Source: Planctomycetia bacterium
GTDB lineage: Bacteria; Planctomycetota; UBA1135; UBA2386
Length of the DNA stretch: 35,255 nucleotides
Reading direction: 5' to 3'
Assembly: GCA_005776475.1 (NCBI GenBank)
Contig: SXPB01000252.1
Span: 1 to 35,255 of the forward strand
The stretch's first letter is position 1; each line of letters opens with the position of its first letter. A program made the position numbers and the translations under genes. Below the pieces are notes generated by a model. That model had not been told where the DNA came from and did no database searches. It worked only from the letters and a program-made list of their open reading frames with translations. This document shows positions 6,714-14,937 of this stretch, in pieces.

Positions 6714-7382
6714 ATGCGCTCCGGATTCGCACCCTCGTGTTGGCTCGCGCTCGTGTTGCTGCCCGGCTGCCGCGAGCCGGGTGCCGCTGCGAACTCAGCG
6801 CCCGCCACGGTCGAGCAAGCCGACGCGATCCGTGGCGCGATGCGCGCGTACGAAGCGGCCGCCCTTGCCCACCGGGGTGCTGAAGCCAGTTCACTCGTCA
6901 CCAAACACACGCTCGACTCCTACGAGCGGGTGCGACAACTCGCGCTGCACGCGGACAGGGCGGAGTTGCGGGCCGTCGGCCTGATGGACCGGATACGGGC
7001 GCTGGGAATGCGCGCCCGCTACTCCACCGCGGAGTTGCAAGGCATGGTCAACGGCAGCTTCGCCCGCTTCGTCGACGACGGCATGGTCAACGCCGAAGAC
7101 CTCGCCGGCTGGTCGTTCGGCGCCATTGACGTCGAGGGAGACCGAGCGCTCGCTACCCACATATCCAAGCGGCACGGCAAGGGTCCGCGGTGGACGTTCC
7201 ACTTGCAGGATGGCAGGTGGCGCATCGACCTGGAGTCGATGACAACGGTTGCCGCCTCGGCCTACGAAGCGGTCTTGCTGCGCAACGGACGACCACTGGA
7301 TGAGACGATCGTCGCGCTGATCGGCGACATGGTCGGGCGGCAACTCGACGAAAGCATCTGGACTCCACCTCTGCGGCGCTGA
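6714..7382 (+). CDS. Putative lipoprotein of unknown function
   Basis: A 222-residue protein starting MRSGFAPSCWLALVLLPGCR, a lipoprotein signal with lipobox LLPGC (Cys19). The mature part begins with a polar linker, then a helical segment (IRGAMRAYEAAALAHRG) and a mixed alpha/beta region ending in a strand-rich part, HGKGPRWTFHLQDGRWRIDL. This resembles the cone-shaped SnoaL/NTF2-like fold often seen in secreted proteins, but I would not assign it. The start at 6714 is preferred over an ATG-less extension to 6696 because it places the signal peptide at the N-terminus. Its stop is directly followed by degenerate DNA, so it is the last intact gene before the scar at 7.4-7.9 kb. Confidence 0.7.
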   Translation: MRSGFAPSCWLALVLLPGCREPGAAANSAPATVEQADAIRGAMRAYEAAALAHRGAEASSLVTKHTLDSYERVRQLALHADRAELRAVGLMDRIRALGMRARYSTAELQGMVNGSFARFVDDGMVNAEDLAGWSFGAIDVEGDRALATHISKRHGKGPRWTFHLQDGRWRIDLESMTTVAASAYEAVLLRNGRPLDETIVALIGDMVGRQLDESIWTPPLRR

Positions 7383-7420
7383 CGCAACCCGGGCTGCCGG
7401 GAGGTGCGGTCCAAGGCACC

Positions 7421-7561
7421 ACCGCAGGACGGTGGCACGGCGTGGCCGCATTCGGATGGCTCGGCGGTCGGCGGCGACATCCGTGGGCGACGCTGCTGCG
7501 GCATTGGTTCGGCATCGAGCTGATGGCGTGTCCGAAGTGCTCGCACGCGTACTTCGCGGTG
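7421..7561 (+). pseudogene. Remnant of a transposase C-terminus (IS91-like), tentative
   Basis: The frame reads TTAGRWHGVAAFGWLGG and then HPWATLLRHWFGIELMACPK followed by CSHAYFAV. This resembles the end of the putative IS91-type transposase, where a (R/Y)xHGV segment is followed some tens of residues later by a PWAxLLRRxFxxDxxxCPxCG zinc-ribbon-like end. Here the segment between is shortened, the second Cys is not followed by the usual Gly-Gly, and the frame runs on into DNA antisense to the PIN remnant. No inverted repeats or target duplication are visible. I read it as an old, decayed element end; the resemblance is by eye and short. Confidence 0.4.
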
Positions 7562-7876
7562 TCAGGGCAGCACGGTGAACCCTTCGCGCTTCGCGGCGTC
7601 CGCCAGCCGCTGATCCAGGCACACGAAGCTGCGGCTGGACGGCTGGTCGTCCGCGGCGATCAAGGCGGCCGCAAGTTGGAGAGAGTCCGCGGCACGCAAC
7701 GGGTGGACGTTGAGCAGGCGCTTCGCCCGCGCCTTCACGGCATCGGGCACCGACACGACACGGGCCGTCTCCCACGACGACTCGACGCGGGCTGCAGCAG
7801 CGTGGACCTGCTCCACCGTCTTCTCCCGCGTCCGGCGCCCGGGCGACGGCTTCAAACTGCGCGTGAGCTTCTCCAC
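7562..7876 (-). pseudogene. C-terminal remnant of a PIN-domain (VapC-like) toxin
   Basis: VapC-type toxins are RNases with four acidic residues in a PIN fold. Only the last half is present: ARAKRLLNVHPLRAADSLQL followed by AAALIAADDQ, then FVCLDQRLADAAKREGFTVL at the stop. This contains the third acidic residue (ADSLQLAAAL) and the CLDQRLADAA motif, but the start of the domain, with the first Asp and the conserved Glu, is absent. Upstream the open frame runs into the antisense of the GHL10-like gene without PIN similarity. A GTG at 7876 could allow about 104 residues to be made, but they would lack half the active site. No VapB-type antitoxin is adjacent. Broken by deletion, perhaps together with the neighbouring transposase remnant. 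Confidence 0.65.
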
Positions 7877-7943
7877 CAGCCGAAGCCGCCCGCGATCGAG
7901 CTCGGTCTGGATGGGATGCGGAACGTCGGGCTGCGACAGGCAC

Positions 7944-9860
7944 TCACTGCACGAAAGCCGTTGCCGCCGGCGACAGGCTGACGCCCTCGGGCCCGGCGGG
8001 ATCCATCGCCAGGCCCTGCGCGACGAGGCCGAGGCCGAGCAGGCCTGGCGACGTCGGGATCGCGACACCGACTTCGATGACACCTTGCGCATCGGCGAGG
8101 CCGCCCGTCACGAGGTCGGGCAGCACATAGAGCGTGCCGCCGAACAACGGCACGAACGCCTGCGCGAGCCCGATGCCGAGCACCGTCGGCGCCCCGGGCA
8201 ACGCCCGCGACGCCTGGAAGCGCACGGTGCCGCCAAGACCACTGCGCCCGTAGGCAGCGATCTGCAGGCCGCCGAACGTCCCCGCGGTGCCCGTTCCGAA
8301 CGTCGACATGCCGCCCGACGGCAGCCGCGAACGCAGCAACCCGACGCCATCGGCAAGCACCGTCTGCCCTGGCACCGCGCGCACTTCGACCGTCGTCGTG
8401 CCCGCCGTGAGCCACAGCGTCGCCACTTCGTTCCATGCCGCCGTCGTCGTGCGCTGGTCGACGCGGACGAACGCGTTGCCGGCCGCGGTCGCAACCACGT
8501 GCGGCGCCGCCGCGGAATAGCCCGGGCTGCCCGGCGTGTGCACCAGCAGCGAATAGAGCCCGGTCTCGGCGACGGCGAGCGTGTAGACGACCTTGTCGCC
8601 AGCCGCTGCCGGCAGCAATGCGATGCGTGCCGAGGCGCCGCTCGCACCCGGCGGCGCCACCGGCAAGAACCCGGGCGTGGCCACCGTCGTCGCGTGGTTG
8701 TCTTCGCGTTCGACCGAGACCGGTCGCCAATTGGCCGGCTGCTGCGGCACCGCGGCGGGCGTCTGGAAGTAGTTCGTCGTCAGCGCCGGCAGATCGTCGT
8801 AGAGCCCTTCCGCATACCAGAACACGTGCCCCGGCAAATTGCGCGCGCGGTTGGCGGCGACCATGCCGAGCACTTCCGCCGTCGGCGTACCGGTGATCGC
8901 GCGGATGCCCGGCGCCACCTTGGTCCGCAGTGGGACCGGCACGTACGTCAGTTGCTGGTCCAGCGTCGTGATGTAGACAGCCGCGGTCGTGCGGTAGACC
9001 TGCGGGTAGACGATGTCGAGCGAGCCGCCGGTCAACCACGCCGGCCAGTCCTGCAGGAAGTTGTCGTAGGCGCCCGGCATCACCGTCGGCGCGTCGGTCA
9101 CGCGCAGCGTCGGCCGCACCGCCTTGACCGAGTTGTAGAAGTCGGCGTGGAACGACGTCAGGCGCGCCGCGCGCCAGGACTTCCACGCCGAACTGTTCAC
9201 GTTCGTCGGCGGCGTCTGGCCGGTGGCAGCCTGGTACGCGGCGGCGGTGACCGTGTCGTAGCCAAAGCTCGTCGACGGATACCGCACGCGATCGAACTGG
9301 ATGCCATCGACGTCGTAGCGCCGCGCCACTTCGACGGCGAGGTCGAGCAGAAACTGCCGCACGTCGGGATGTTCGTGGATCGCCCACGTGAAGAAGCCGC
9401 CGGCACCGTCCGAAACCTGCGAATTGCCGGTGTTGTCGCGCGCGATCCACCCGGGGTTCGCCGTCAGCACCGGACCAACGCCGGTCGGACCCGCGTACCA
9501 ACCGCTCCACCCGAACATGAAGCCGTACTCGAACCACGCCTCGACTTCGATGCCACGGCGATGCGCTTCGACGATGAACTCCTGCAGCGGATCGCGGCCG
9601 ACGTAGGCCGGATCCTGGCTCTGTCCGCAGGCGGCGAACAGCACGTTGCTCGGGTGGATGGTGAAGCCGCGGCTCCACACGTTCACGCACACGCAGTTGA
9701 TGTTGGCGGCGAGCAACTGGTCGAGCGTGCTCTTGATCTTCGCGCGGTCGGTGAGGCCGTCGCGCGCGACCCAGACCGCGCGCAGCTCGGGCGTCTGGGC
9801 AACGGCCGCCCATGCGAACAGGGCCGAGACAAACAGGGTGCGCAGCAAGGTTCTTGGCAT
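7944..9860 (-). CDS. Secreted GHL10-type glycoside hydrolase-like protein with golvesin-like and C-terminal beta-rich modules
   Basis: A 638-residue exported protein. Signal peptide MPRTLLRTLFVSALFAWAAVAQ is followed by a TIM-barrel domain of the GHL10 (DUF187) family: ELRAVWVAR at about 25-33, LAANINCVCVNVWSRG, EVEAWFEYGF, and the hallmark DGIQFDRVRYP at 185-195, then DIVYPQVYRT. Such proteins are thought to cut or bind polysaccharide, but activity is rarely proven. Around residues 450-520 a golvesin-C-like beta domain is recognisable (FVRVDQRTTTAAWNEVATLW, ending VLADGVGLL). The last 117 residues (7947-8297) resemble the end of the secreted protein at 16189-17178. The start at 9860 is fixed by the signal peptide. 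Divergent from the cstA-family gene with 120 bases between. Confidence 0.82.
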   Translation of the reverse strand: MPRTLLRTLFVSALFAWAAVAQTPELRAVWVARDGLTDRAKIKSTLDQLLAANINCVCVNVWSRGFTIHPSNVLFAACGQSQDPAYVGRDPLQEFIVEAHRRGIEVEAWFEYGFMFGWSGWYAGPTGVGPVLTANPGWIARDNTGNSQVSDGAGGFFTWAIHEHPDVRQFLLDLAVEVARRYDVDGIQFDRVRYPSTSFGYDTVTAAAYQAATGQTPPTNVNSSAWKSWRAARLTSFHADFYNSVKAVRPTLRVTDAPTVMPGAYDNFLQDWPAWLTGGSLDIVYPQVYRTTAAVYITTLDQQLTYVPVPLRTKVAPGIRAITGTPTAEVLGMVAANRARNLPGHVFWYAEGLYDDLPALTTNYFQTPAAVPQQPANWRPVSVEREDNHATTVATPGFLPVAPPGASGASARIALLPAAAGDKVVYTLAVAETGLYSLLVHTPGSPGYSAAAPHVVATAAGNAFVRVDQRTTTAAWNEVATLWLTAGTTTVEVRAVPGQTVLADGVGLLRSRLPSGGMSTFGTGTAGTFGGLQIAAYGRSGLGGTVRFQASRALPGAPTVLGIGLAQAFVPLFGGTLYVLPDLVTGGLADAQGVIEVGVAIPTSPGLLGLGLVAQGLAMDPAGPEGVSLSPAATAFVQ

Positions 9861-9944
9861 GGAATGCGAAACGGCCGGGACGAGCCTGGACAGTATCCAG
9901 TCGATTTGCGGCCTGTCCACGCCGCCCCCACCAGGATTCCGGCA

Positions 9945-9964
9945 TGGCACCAGCTGCGGTGCCA
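9945..9964 (+). promoter_or_regulatory. Hairpin directly before the cstA ribosome binding site
   Basis: TGGCACC (9945-9951) and GGTGCCA (9958-9964) form a perfect seven-pair stem with a six-base loop. The stem ends four bases before the AGGA Shine-Dalgarno at 9969-9972. A second GGA lies at 9934-9936. Such a leader could control translation of the transporter; no terminator T run follows. Confidence 0.45.
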
Positions 9965-9980
9965 CGGCAGGATGCGCGGC

Positions 9981-11696
9981 ATGCCTTCGCTCGCGGTGCT
10001 GCTGACGATCTGCCTCGTCGTGTTCTGGCTGGCGCACCGGATCTACGGCCGCACGCTGGCGCGTTGGTTCGGGCTCGATGCGACGACGACGACGCCGGCG
10101 CATGCGCACCGCGACGGCGCCGACTTCGAACCGACGGCGAAGTTCTATCTGTTGTCGCAGCACTTCTCGGCGATCAGCGCCGCCGGCCCGATCGTCGGCC
10201 CGATCCTGGCAGCGACGATGTTCGGCTGGCAGCCGGCGTTCTGGTGGATCGTGCTCGGCTGCATCTTCATCGGCGCGATGCACGACTTCGCGTCGTTGGT
10301 CGGCTCGGTGCGGCACGGGGCCTGTTCGATCGCGCAGATCCTGCGCCAGTACCTCAACCCGCGCAGCTACGCCGCATTCGTGCTCTACATCTGGCTGGCG
10401 CTGGTGCTGGTCATCGTCGCCTTCACCGATGCGACCGCGAGCGCGTTCACGACCGCCCTCGACGTCGCGATGCCCGGCAGCGACGGGGCGCGCGTCGCCG
10501 TCGATGGCGGTGGCGTGGCGACGAGTTCGATGCTCTACCTCGGCCTGAGCCTGCTGCTCGGCGTCGTGGTGAAGTGGCTGCGGCCGCCGCTGTGGCTCGT
10601 CACCGCGATCTTCGTGCCCGCGGTCGGCGTGGCGATCTGGCTCGGGCCGCAGTGGCCGATTGCGCTGCGCGCGGCCGGCGACATTCCGTCGCTGTACTGG
10701 GCGTGGGCAATCCTCGCGTACTGCGCGGTGGCATCGGTGCTGCCGCTGTGGCTGCTGCTGCAACCGCGCGGCTACCTCGGCGGCTTCTTCCTGTACCTGA
10801 CGCTCGGCGGTGGCCTGTGCGGCCTGTTCGTCGGCGACTTCTCCGGCGCCATCGACATTCGTTGGCCCGGGTTCACCGACTTCACGGCGCCGAGCGGCCA
10901 GAGCCTGGTGCCGTTCCTGTTCATCACCATCGCGTGCGGCGCCTGCAGCGGCTTCCACGGCCTCGTCTGCTCGGGCACCACCAGCAAACAGATCGACCGT
11001 GAACCTGACGCGCATCTGGTCGGCTACGGCGGCATGTTGCTCGAAGGCGTCGTGGCGCTGCTGGCGCTGGCTTGCGTGATGCAGCTGGTGCCGGGCAGCG
11101 AACTGGCGAAGGCGGGAGCCGACAAGATCTTCGGCGTCGGCATCGGCTCGTTCCTGAACCAGCTCGGCGTGCCGCTGCAGTTCGCAGTCACGTTCGGCAT
11201 GCTCGCGTTCGCCACGTTCGTCTACGACACGCTCGACGTCAGCACACGGTTGGCGCGCTTCCTGTTCACCGAGTTCACCGGCTGGAAGTCACGCACCGGC
11301 GGCATCGTCGGCACGGTGATCACGCTGGCGCTGCCGGCGTGGTTCGTGGCGCAGACGGTCACCGACGCCCAGGGGCGGCCGATGCCCGCCTACAAGGTCG
11401 TGTGGCCGTTGTTCGGCTCGATCAACCAACTGCTCGCCGGGCTGACCCTCGTCGGCCTCTCGCTGTGGCTGGCCAAGACCAGGAAGGGCCTGCCGCTGCG
11501 GTTTGCGGTCGGCCTGCCGATGCTGTTCATGATGGGCATGACGGTGTCGGCGCTGGTGCTGCAGATCACGACGGCGGCGAATGCGCCGCTGTGCGCGGTC
11601 GCCGTGGTGTTGCTGCTGCTCGCGGTGTGGATCACCATGGAAGCGACGCTGTCGCTGTGGCGGCAACGGCCGCGGGCGGCGCCCGCGTCGCCGTGA
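9981..11696 (+). CDS. cstA: Carbon starvation protein CstA family transporter
   Basis: A polytopic inner-membrane transporter; characterised relatives take up peptides or pyruvate when preferred carbon is scarce. At 571 residues with about 14-16 hydrophobic helices it matches the shorter members of the family (E. coli CstA is 701). Family text is clear: FYLLSQHFSAISAAGPIVGP, the conserved MHDFASL region, CGACSGFHGLVCSGTTSKQI, LEGVVALLAL, and FATFVYDTLDVSTRLARFLF. The ATG at 9981 has AGGA eight bases upstream and is preferred to the in-frame ATG at 9972, which would overlap that site. It lies alone on the + strand, with a hairpin in its leader. No histidine kinase/response regulator pair of the BtsSR type is adjacent. 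Confidence 0.93.
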   Translation: MPSLAVLLTICLVVFWLAHRIYGRTLARWFGLDATTTTPAHAHRDGADFEPTAKFYLLSQHFSAISAAGPIVGPILAATMFGWQPAFWWIVLGCIFIGAMHDFASLVGSVRHGACSIAQILRQYLNPRSYAAFVLYIWLALVLVIVAFTDATASAFTTALDVAMPGSDGARVAVDGGGVATSSMLYLGLSLLLGVVVKWLRPPLWLVTAIFVPAVGVAIWLGPQWPIALRAAGDIPSLYWAWAILAYCAVASVLPLWLLLQPRGYLGGFFLYLTLGGGLCGLFVGDFSGAIDIRWPGFTDFTAPSGQSLVPFLFITIACGACSGFHGLVCSGTTSKQIDREPDAHLVGYGGMLLEGVVALLALACVMQLVPGSELAKAGADKIFGVGIGSFLNQLGVPLQFAVTFGMLAFATFVYDTLDVSTRLARFLFTEFTGWKSRTGGIVGTVITLALPAWFVAQTVTDAQGRPMPAYKVVWPLFGSINQLLAGLTLVGLSLWLAKTRKGLPLRFAVGLPMLFMMGMTVSALVLQITTAANAPLCAVAVVLLLLAVWITMEATLSLWRQRPRAAPASP

Positions 11697-11707
11697 CCAG
11701 CAGCGCC

Positions 11708-11726
11708 GCTTCGGCATCACCGAAGC
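11708..11726. terminator. Hairpin between convergent genes, possible terminator
   Basis: GCTTCGG (11708-11714), loop CATCA, CCGAAGC (11720-11726): a perfect seven-pair stem 11 bases after the CstA stop and within the 72-base gap to the convergent kinase gene. There is no T run on either strand, so it may only mark the 3' ends rather than terminate by itself. Confidence 0.35.
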
Positions 11727-11768
11727 ATGCACGATCCCGGGCACCGCGACGGCAGCGCGGCGATCGGC

Positions 11769-14192
11769 TCACCGAGCCAGCGTGAACGTCGCGACCGTGC
11801 CGCTGCCGATGCTGCGCGCCGCCGTCGGCACGAACGAGAAGCCGGCGCCGGCGACCAACGCCCGCACCGGTTCGGTGGCGAACACGAGGCCGGGTGCGGC
11901 CTGACGCAACACCGCGAGCGCGTCGTCGACGGCGGGACCCTGGGCGCCATCGGAACGCACTTCGCATTCGCCGACGTGCACGACCACCATTGCCCGCAGC
12001 TTCATGCGTTCGGTCAGGGCCATCAGTTCACCGGCGATCTGCACGGCGCGCGCCGGACCGTCGAAGGTCGCCACCAGCCGGCCGCCACCGGTCGCCAGCG
12101 AACGGCCTTCGCCGATGCCGGTCTCGCGCAGCGCCATCGCCCGGAACCGCGCCTCGCCGTCGCCGTGCACCACCGTGTCGACGTTCGTGGTCGGCACGAT
12201 CTGCAGCGCCAGCACCGCCGCCAGCGCCCGCTCCTTCGCACCCGGACGCGGCAACGCGGCACAGAACTCGGCGATCGGCTGCAGCACCGCTTCCTGGTCG
12301 CCGACGAACGGCAGGTGGTCGTTGCCCGGCAGCTCGACCAGCCGCGCCCCCGGAATGCGCGACGCCAGGAACCGACCCTCGTCGATCGTGAGGCACTTGT
12401 CGCCGGCGCGATGCACCACCAACGTCGGCACGCGGATCGTCGACAAGATCGGCCGCACGTCGATGTCCGCGTTCATGCGCGTCAACGCCACCGCCGCGCT
12501 CGGCGACGCCCCGTGGCGCAGGTAGGCCGCCCACCACTCGCGAAACTCCTTGTCCGCGGCCACGCTCGGCGCCCGTTCGGCGATGCCGACCGGACCGCCC
12601 CACTGGCGCAGGATGTCGTCGCAGAAGTGCTCGCGCGCCTCCGGCGTCGAACCCCATGGATAGCCATCGCCGCGCAGCCGACGCGCGTAGCTGCCGATCA
12701 TCACGAGGCCGCGCGTGCGTTCGGGATAGGTCGCGGCGAACAGCGCACACATCGGGCCGCCTTCGCTGATGCCGCACAACACCGCCGAGCGGCTGCCGAT
12801 CTCGTCCATCACCGCGCGCACGTCGTCCATGCGCCGTTCGAGCGTCGGCAGTCGGTCGTTGGCGACGCGGTCCGACAAGCCGGTGCCGCGCTTGTCGAAC
12901 AGGATCACGCGCGCGAACGAACCCAGGCGCCGCAGGAAGCGCGCAAACGACGGTTCGCGCCAGAACCACTCGAGGTGCGAAATCCAGCCCATCACGAAGA
13001 CGAGGTCGATCGGGCCGGCGCCGAACACCTGGTAGGCGATGTTGACGTCGCCGCTGCGCGCGTAGTGCACTTCCGGCACCGGCTCGGCGTCGTGTGGCGC
13101 CGCGCGCCGTTCGTCCAGCTCGGCGCGCAACGCTTCGAGCTGCGCCAGCACCGCTGCCGCCGAAGCAGTGCGGCGATCGCGGTCCTTGGCCAGCGCGTTG
13201 GCGACGATCGATGCCAACGCCGCCGGCAGGTCCGCCCGCGCCTGCCGCAGCGACGGCACTTCGCGATCGAGCAACGCCATCAGCACGTCCAACGCCGAGT
13301 CGCCCGCAATCGCCGGCGTGCCGGTCGCCATTTCGAACAACAGGGTGCCGAGCGCCCACACATCGGCGCGAGCATCGACGTCGCCGCCGCGCGCCTGCTC
13401 CGGCGCCATGTAGCGCATCGTGCCGAGCAGCAGACCGACCTGGGTAGGCTGGTTCGCCGGCGCCGCCAGCGCCGCCACCGCCGCTGCGGATGCCTTGGCG
13501 AGGCCGAAGTCGAGCACCTTGACGATGCCGTCGGTCCGCAGCATCACGTTCTCGGGTTTGACGTCGCGGTGCACCACGCCCGCCGCGTGCGCAGCGACGA
13601 GCGCACTCGCGATCTGGCACCCGAAGTCGAGCACCTGCGCCAACGGCAACGCCCCACCCGCGAGCGCCTGCCGCAGCGTCTGGCCGGCGACGAACTCGGT
13701 GACCAGGTAGTGCGCGCCATCGACACAGCCGACGTCGTGCACCGTGATCACGTTCGGATGGTTGAGGCCGCCCGCGGTGCGCGCTTCGCTGCGGAAGCGA
13801 GCCAGCCATTGCGGATCCGCCAGCAGCGGGTCGGCGAGCATCTTCAACGCCACGTCGCGTTCGAGGACCAGGTCGCGCGCCAGGAACACTTCGCCCATGC
13901 CGCCCTTGCCGAGGCATGCACGCAGCTCGTAACGGCCGAGCCGGCGCGGCAGGACCGGTGACGCCGCCGCGCCCCCCACGGACTCCGGCGACAGCACGAT
14001 CGGCTGCCCGGGTTCGAGGAACGCGCCGGGTTGCCCATCGGCAGTGAGCAGGCGTTCCAGCTTGCCGCGCAGGCTCGCGCTCAGGTCGGTACGCGCCAAC
14101 GCCGCCGCCCGTTCGGGCGCGGGCAGGTCCACGAGTTCCTCGAACAACCCGCGCAAGCGTGGCCACTCGGGGTGCATCGACGACTCGTTCAT
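11769..14192 (-). CDS. Ser/Thr protein kinase fused to alpha/beta hydrolase and a degenerate class III cyclase domain
   Basis: An 807-residue three-part signalling protein. The Hanks-type kinase (about 84-365) is complete: GKGGMGEV loop at 95-102, Lys117 in VALKM, HRDVKPEN at 208-215, DFG at 228-230, MAPEQ at 262-266. Next comes an alpha/beta hydrolase of the type found next to cyclase domains: HYARSGDVNIAYQVFG, FDKRGTGLSDR, nucleophile elbow GISEGGP with Ser476, Asp598 and His626 as likely triad. The last 150 residues match the second half of such cyclases (GGRLVATFDGPARAVQIAGE, VVVHVGECE, LVAGAGFSFV), but the first metal-binding segment (FTDIVGST type) is missing, so nucleotide cyclisation is unlikely. 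No transmembrane helix is evident. It follows the ECF sigma gene by 105 bases. The ATG at 14192 is chosen; MHPEW at 14177 is an alternative. Confidence 0.9.
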   Translation of the reverse strand: MNESSMHPEWPRLRGLFEELVDLPAPERAAALARTDLSASLRGKLERLLTADGQPGAFLEPGQPIVLSPESVGGAAASPVLPRRLGRYELRACLGKGGMGEVFLARDLVLERDVALKMLADPLLADPQWLARFRSEARTAGGLNHPNVITVHDVGCVDGAHYLVTEFVAGQTLRQALAGGALPLAQVLDFGCQIASALVAAHAAGVVHRDVKPENVMLRTDGIVKVLDFGLAKASAAAVAALAAPANQPTQVGLLLGTMRYMAPEQARGGDVDARADVWALGTLLFEMATGTPAIAGDSALDVLMALLDREVPSLRQARADLPAALASIVANALAKDRDRRTASAAAVLAQLEALRAELDERRAAPHDAEPVPEVHYARSGDVNIAYQVFGAGPIDLVFVMGWISHLEWFWREPSFARFLRRLGSFARVILFDKRGTGLSDRVANDRLPTLERRMDDVRAVMDEIGSRSAVLCGISEGGPMCALFAATYPERTRGLVMIGSYARRLRGDGYPWGSTPEAREHFCDDILRQWGGPVGIAERAPSVAADKEFREWWAAYLRHGASPSAAVALTRMNADIDVRPILSTIRVPTLVVHRAGDKCLTIDEGRFLASRIPGARLVELPGNDHLPFVGDQEAVLQPIAEFCAALPRPGAKERALAAVLALQIVPTTNVDTVVHGDGEARFRAMALRETGIGEGRSLATGGGRLVATFDGPARAVQIAGELMALTERMKLRAMVVVHVGECEVRSDGAQGPAVDDALAVLRQAAPGLVFATEPVRALVAGAGFSFVPTAARSIGSGTVATFTLAR

Positions 14193-14297
14193 GGGCGACG
14201 GAACGCTAACCGCTCCGTTGCCAGGACGCAGGACTCCCGCCACGACCGACAACGAGTTGCAGAATCGGGGCGGCCGCGCGCGACCTGCCCGTTCGGG

Positions 14298-14855
14298 TCA
14301 GCCGACTTCGGGACTTTCGCCGTCGCCGAGTTCGTCGCGCAACCAAGCGCGCGCGAACCGCCAGCGCCGCTCCACGGTGCGCGAACTGGCGCCGAGCAAC
14401 GCCGCCGTTTCCGAGGCGGTCTTGCCGCAGAAGAACATCAGGTCGACGACTCGCACGAGTTCGGGATCGACGGTTTCGAGCCGCGCCAGCGCCTCGCCGA
14501 CTGCCAGCAGGTCCGCCGCCGGCAGCCCGCGCGCCGCCGCCAGCTGGTCGGTGTCGAGTTCGGTGCGCCGCCCACTGCCGCGTTTCTGCGCCTGGCGTCG
14601 CCGCGCGTGGTCGATCACCACGGAGCGCATCGCCTTGCCGGCCAACGCGAAGAACTGCGCCCGCTGCTCGCCGCGCAGTTCCTGCAGTCGCGCGATCCGC
14701 AGCCACGCCTCGTGCACGAGGGCTGTCGGCTGCAGCGAATTGGCGCGTTGGTCGGCGAGCTGGGCCGCCGCGAGTTCGTGCAGGCTGCGGTAGATCGTCG
14801 CCGACAGCTGGGTCGGATCGACGCTCGCATCGCCAGCACCAGGGGCCGCGGCCAT
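14298..14855 (-). CDS. ECF-type RNA polymerase sigma factor (planctomycete-type)
   Basis: A 185-residue sigma factor that directs RNA polymerase to a stress or signal regulon. Region 2 is recognisable from ALVHEAWLRIARL and the segment FFALAGKAMRSVVIDHARRR, typical of the ECF family common in planctomycetes and acidobacteria. The linker is followed by region 4 with ALARLETVDPELVRVVDLMF and the helix-turn-helix GKTASETAALLGASSRTVER. The ATG at 14855 is preferred; a TTG two codons upstream is possible. These sigma factors are often paired with a Ser/Thr kinase rather than an anti-sigma factor, and the kinase gene follows here on the same strand. Divergent from the secreted protein at 14938 with 82 bases between. 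Confidence 0.92.
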   Translation of the reverse strand: MAAAPGAGDASVDPTQLSATIYRSLHELAAAQLADQRANSLQPTALVHEAWLRIARLQELRGEQRAQFFALAGKAMRSVVIDHARRRQAQKRGSGRRTELDTDQLAAARGLPAADLLAVGEALARLETVDPELVRVVDLMFFCGKTASETAALLGASSRTVERRWRFARAWLRDELGDGESPEVG

Positions 14856-14937
14856 AAGCAAAGACTACCGGGCACAGCCGGTGCGTGCGCAGGCCTGCAC
14901 GCTTCCTTCGCGACCGCCTCGCCTGCAGACTGTGGCC

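Noticed and set aside
7562-8092. A full-length 176-residue PIN protein
   Set aside because: Residues before about 100 are antisense to the end of the hydrolase gene and do not resemble a PIN N-terminus; the first catalytic Asp and the Glu are missing.
7710-9960. Long + strand open frame continuing upstream of the CstA gene
   Set aside because: It is antisense to the GHL10-like gene, has shadow-type composition, and the CstA similarity begins only at 9981 behind a Shine-Dalgarno site.
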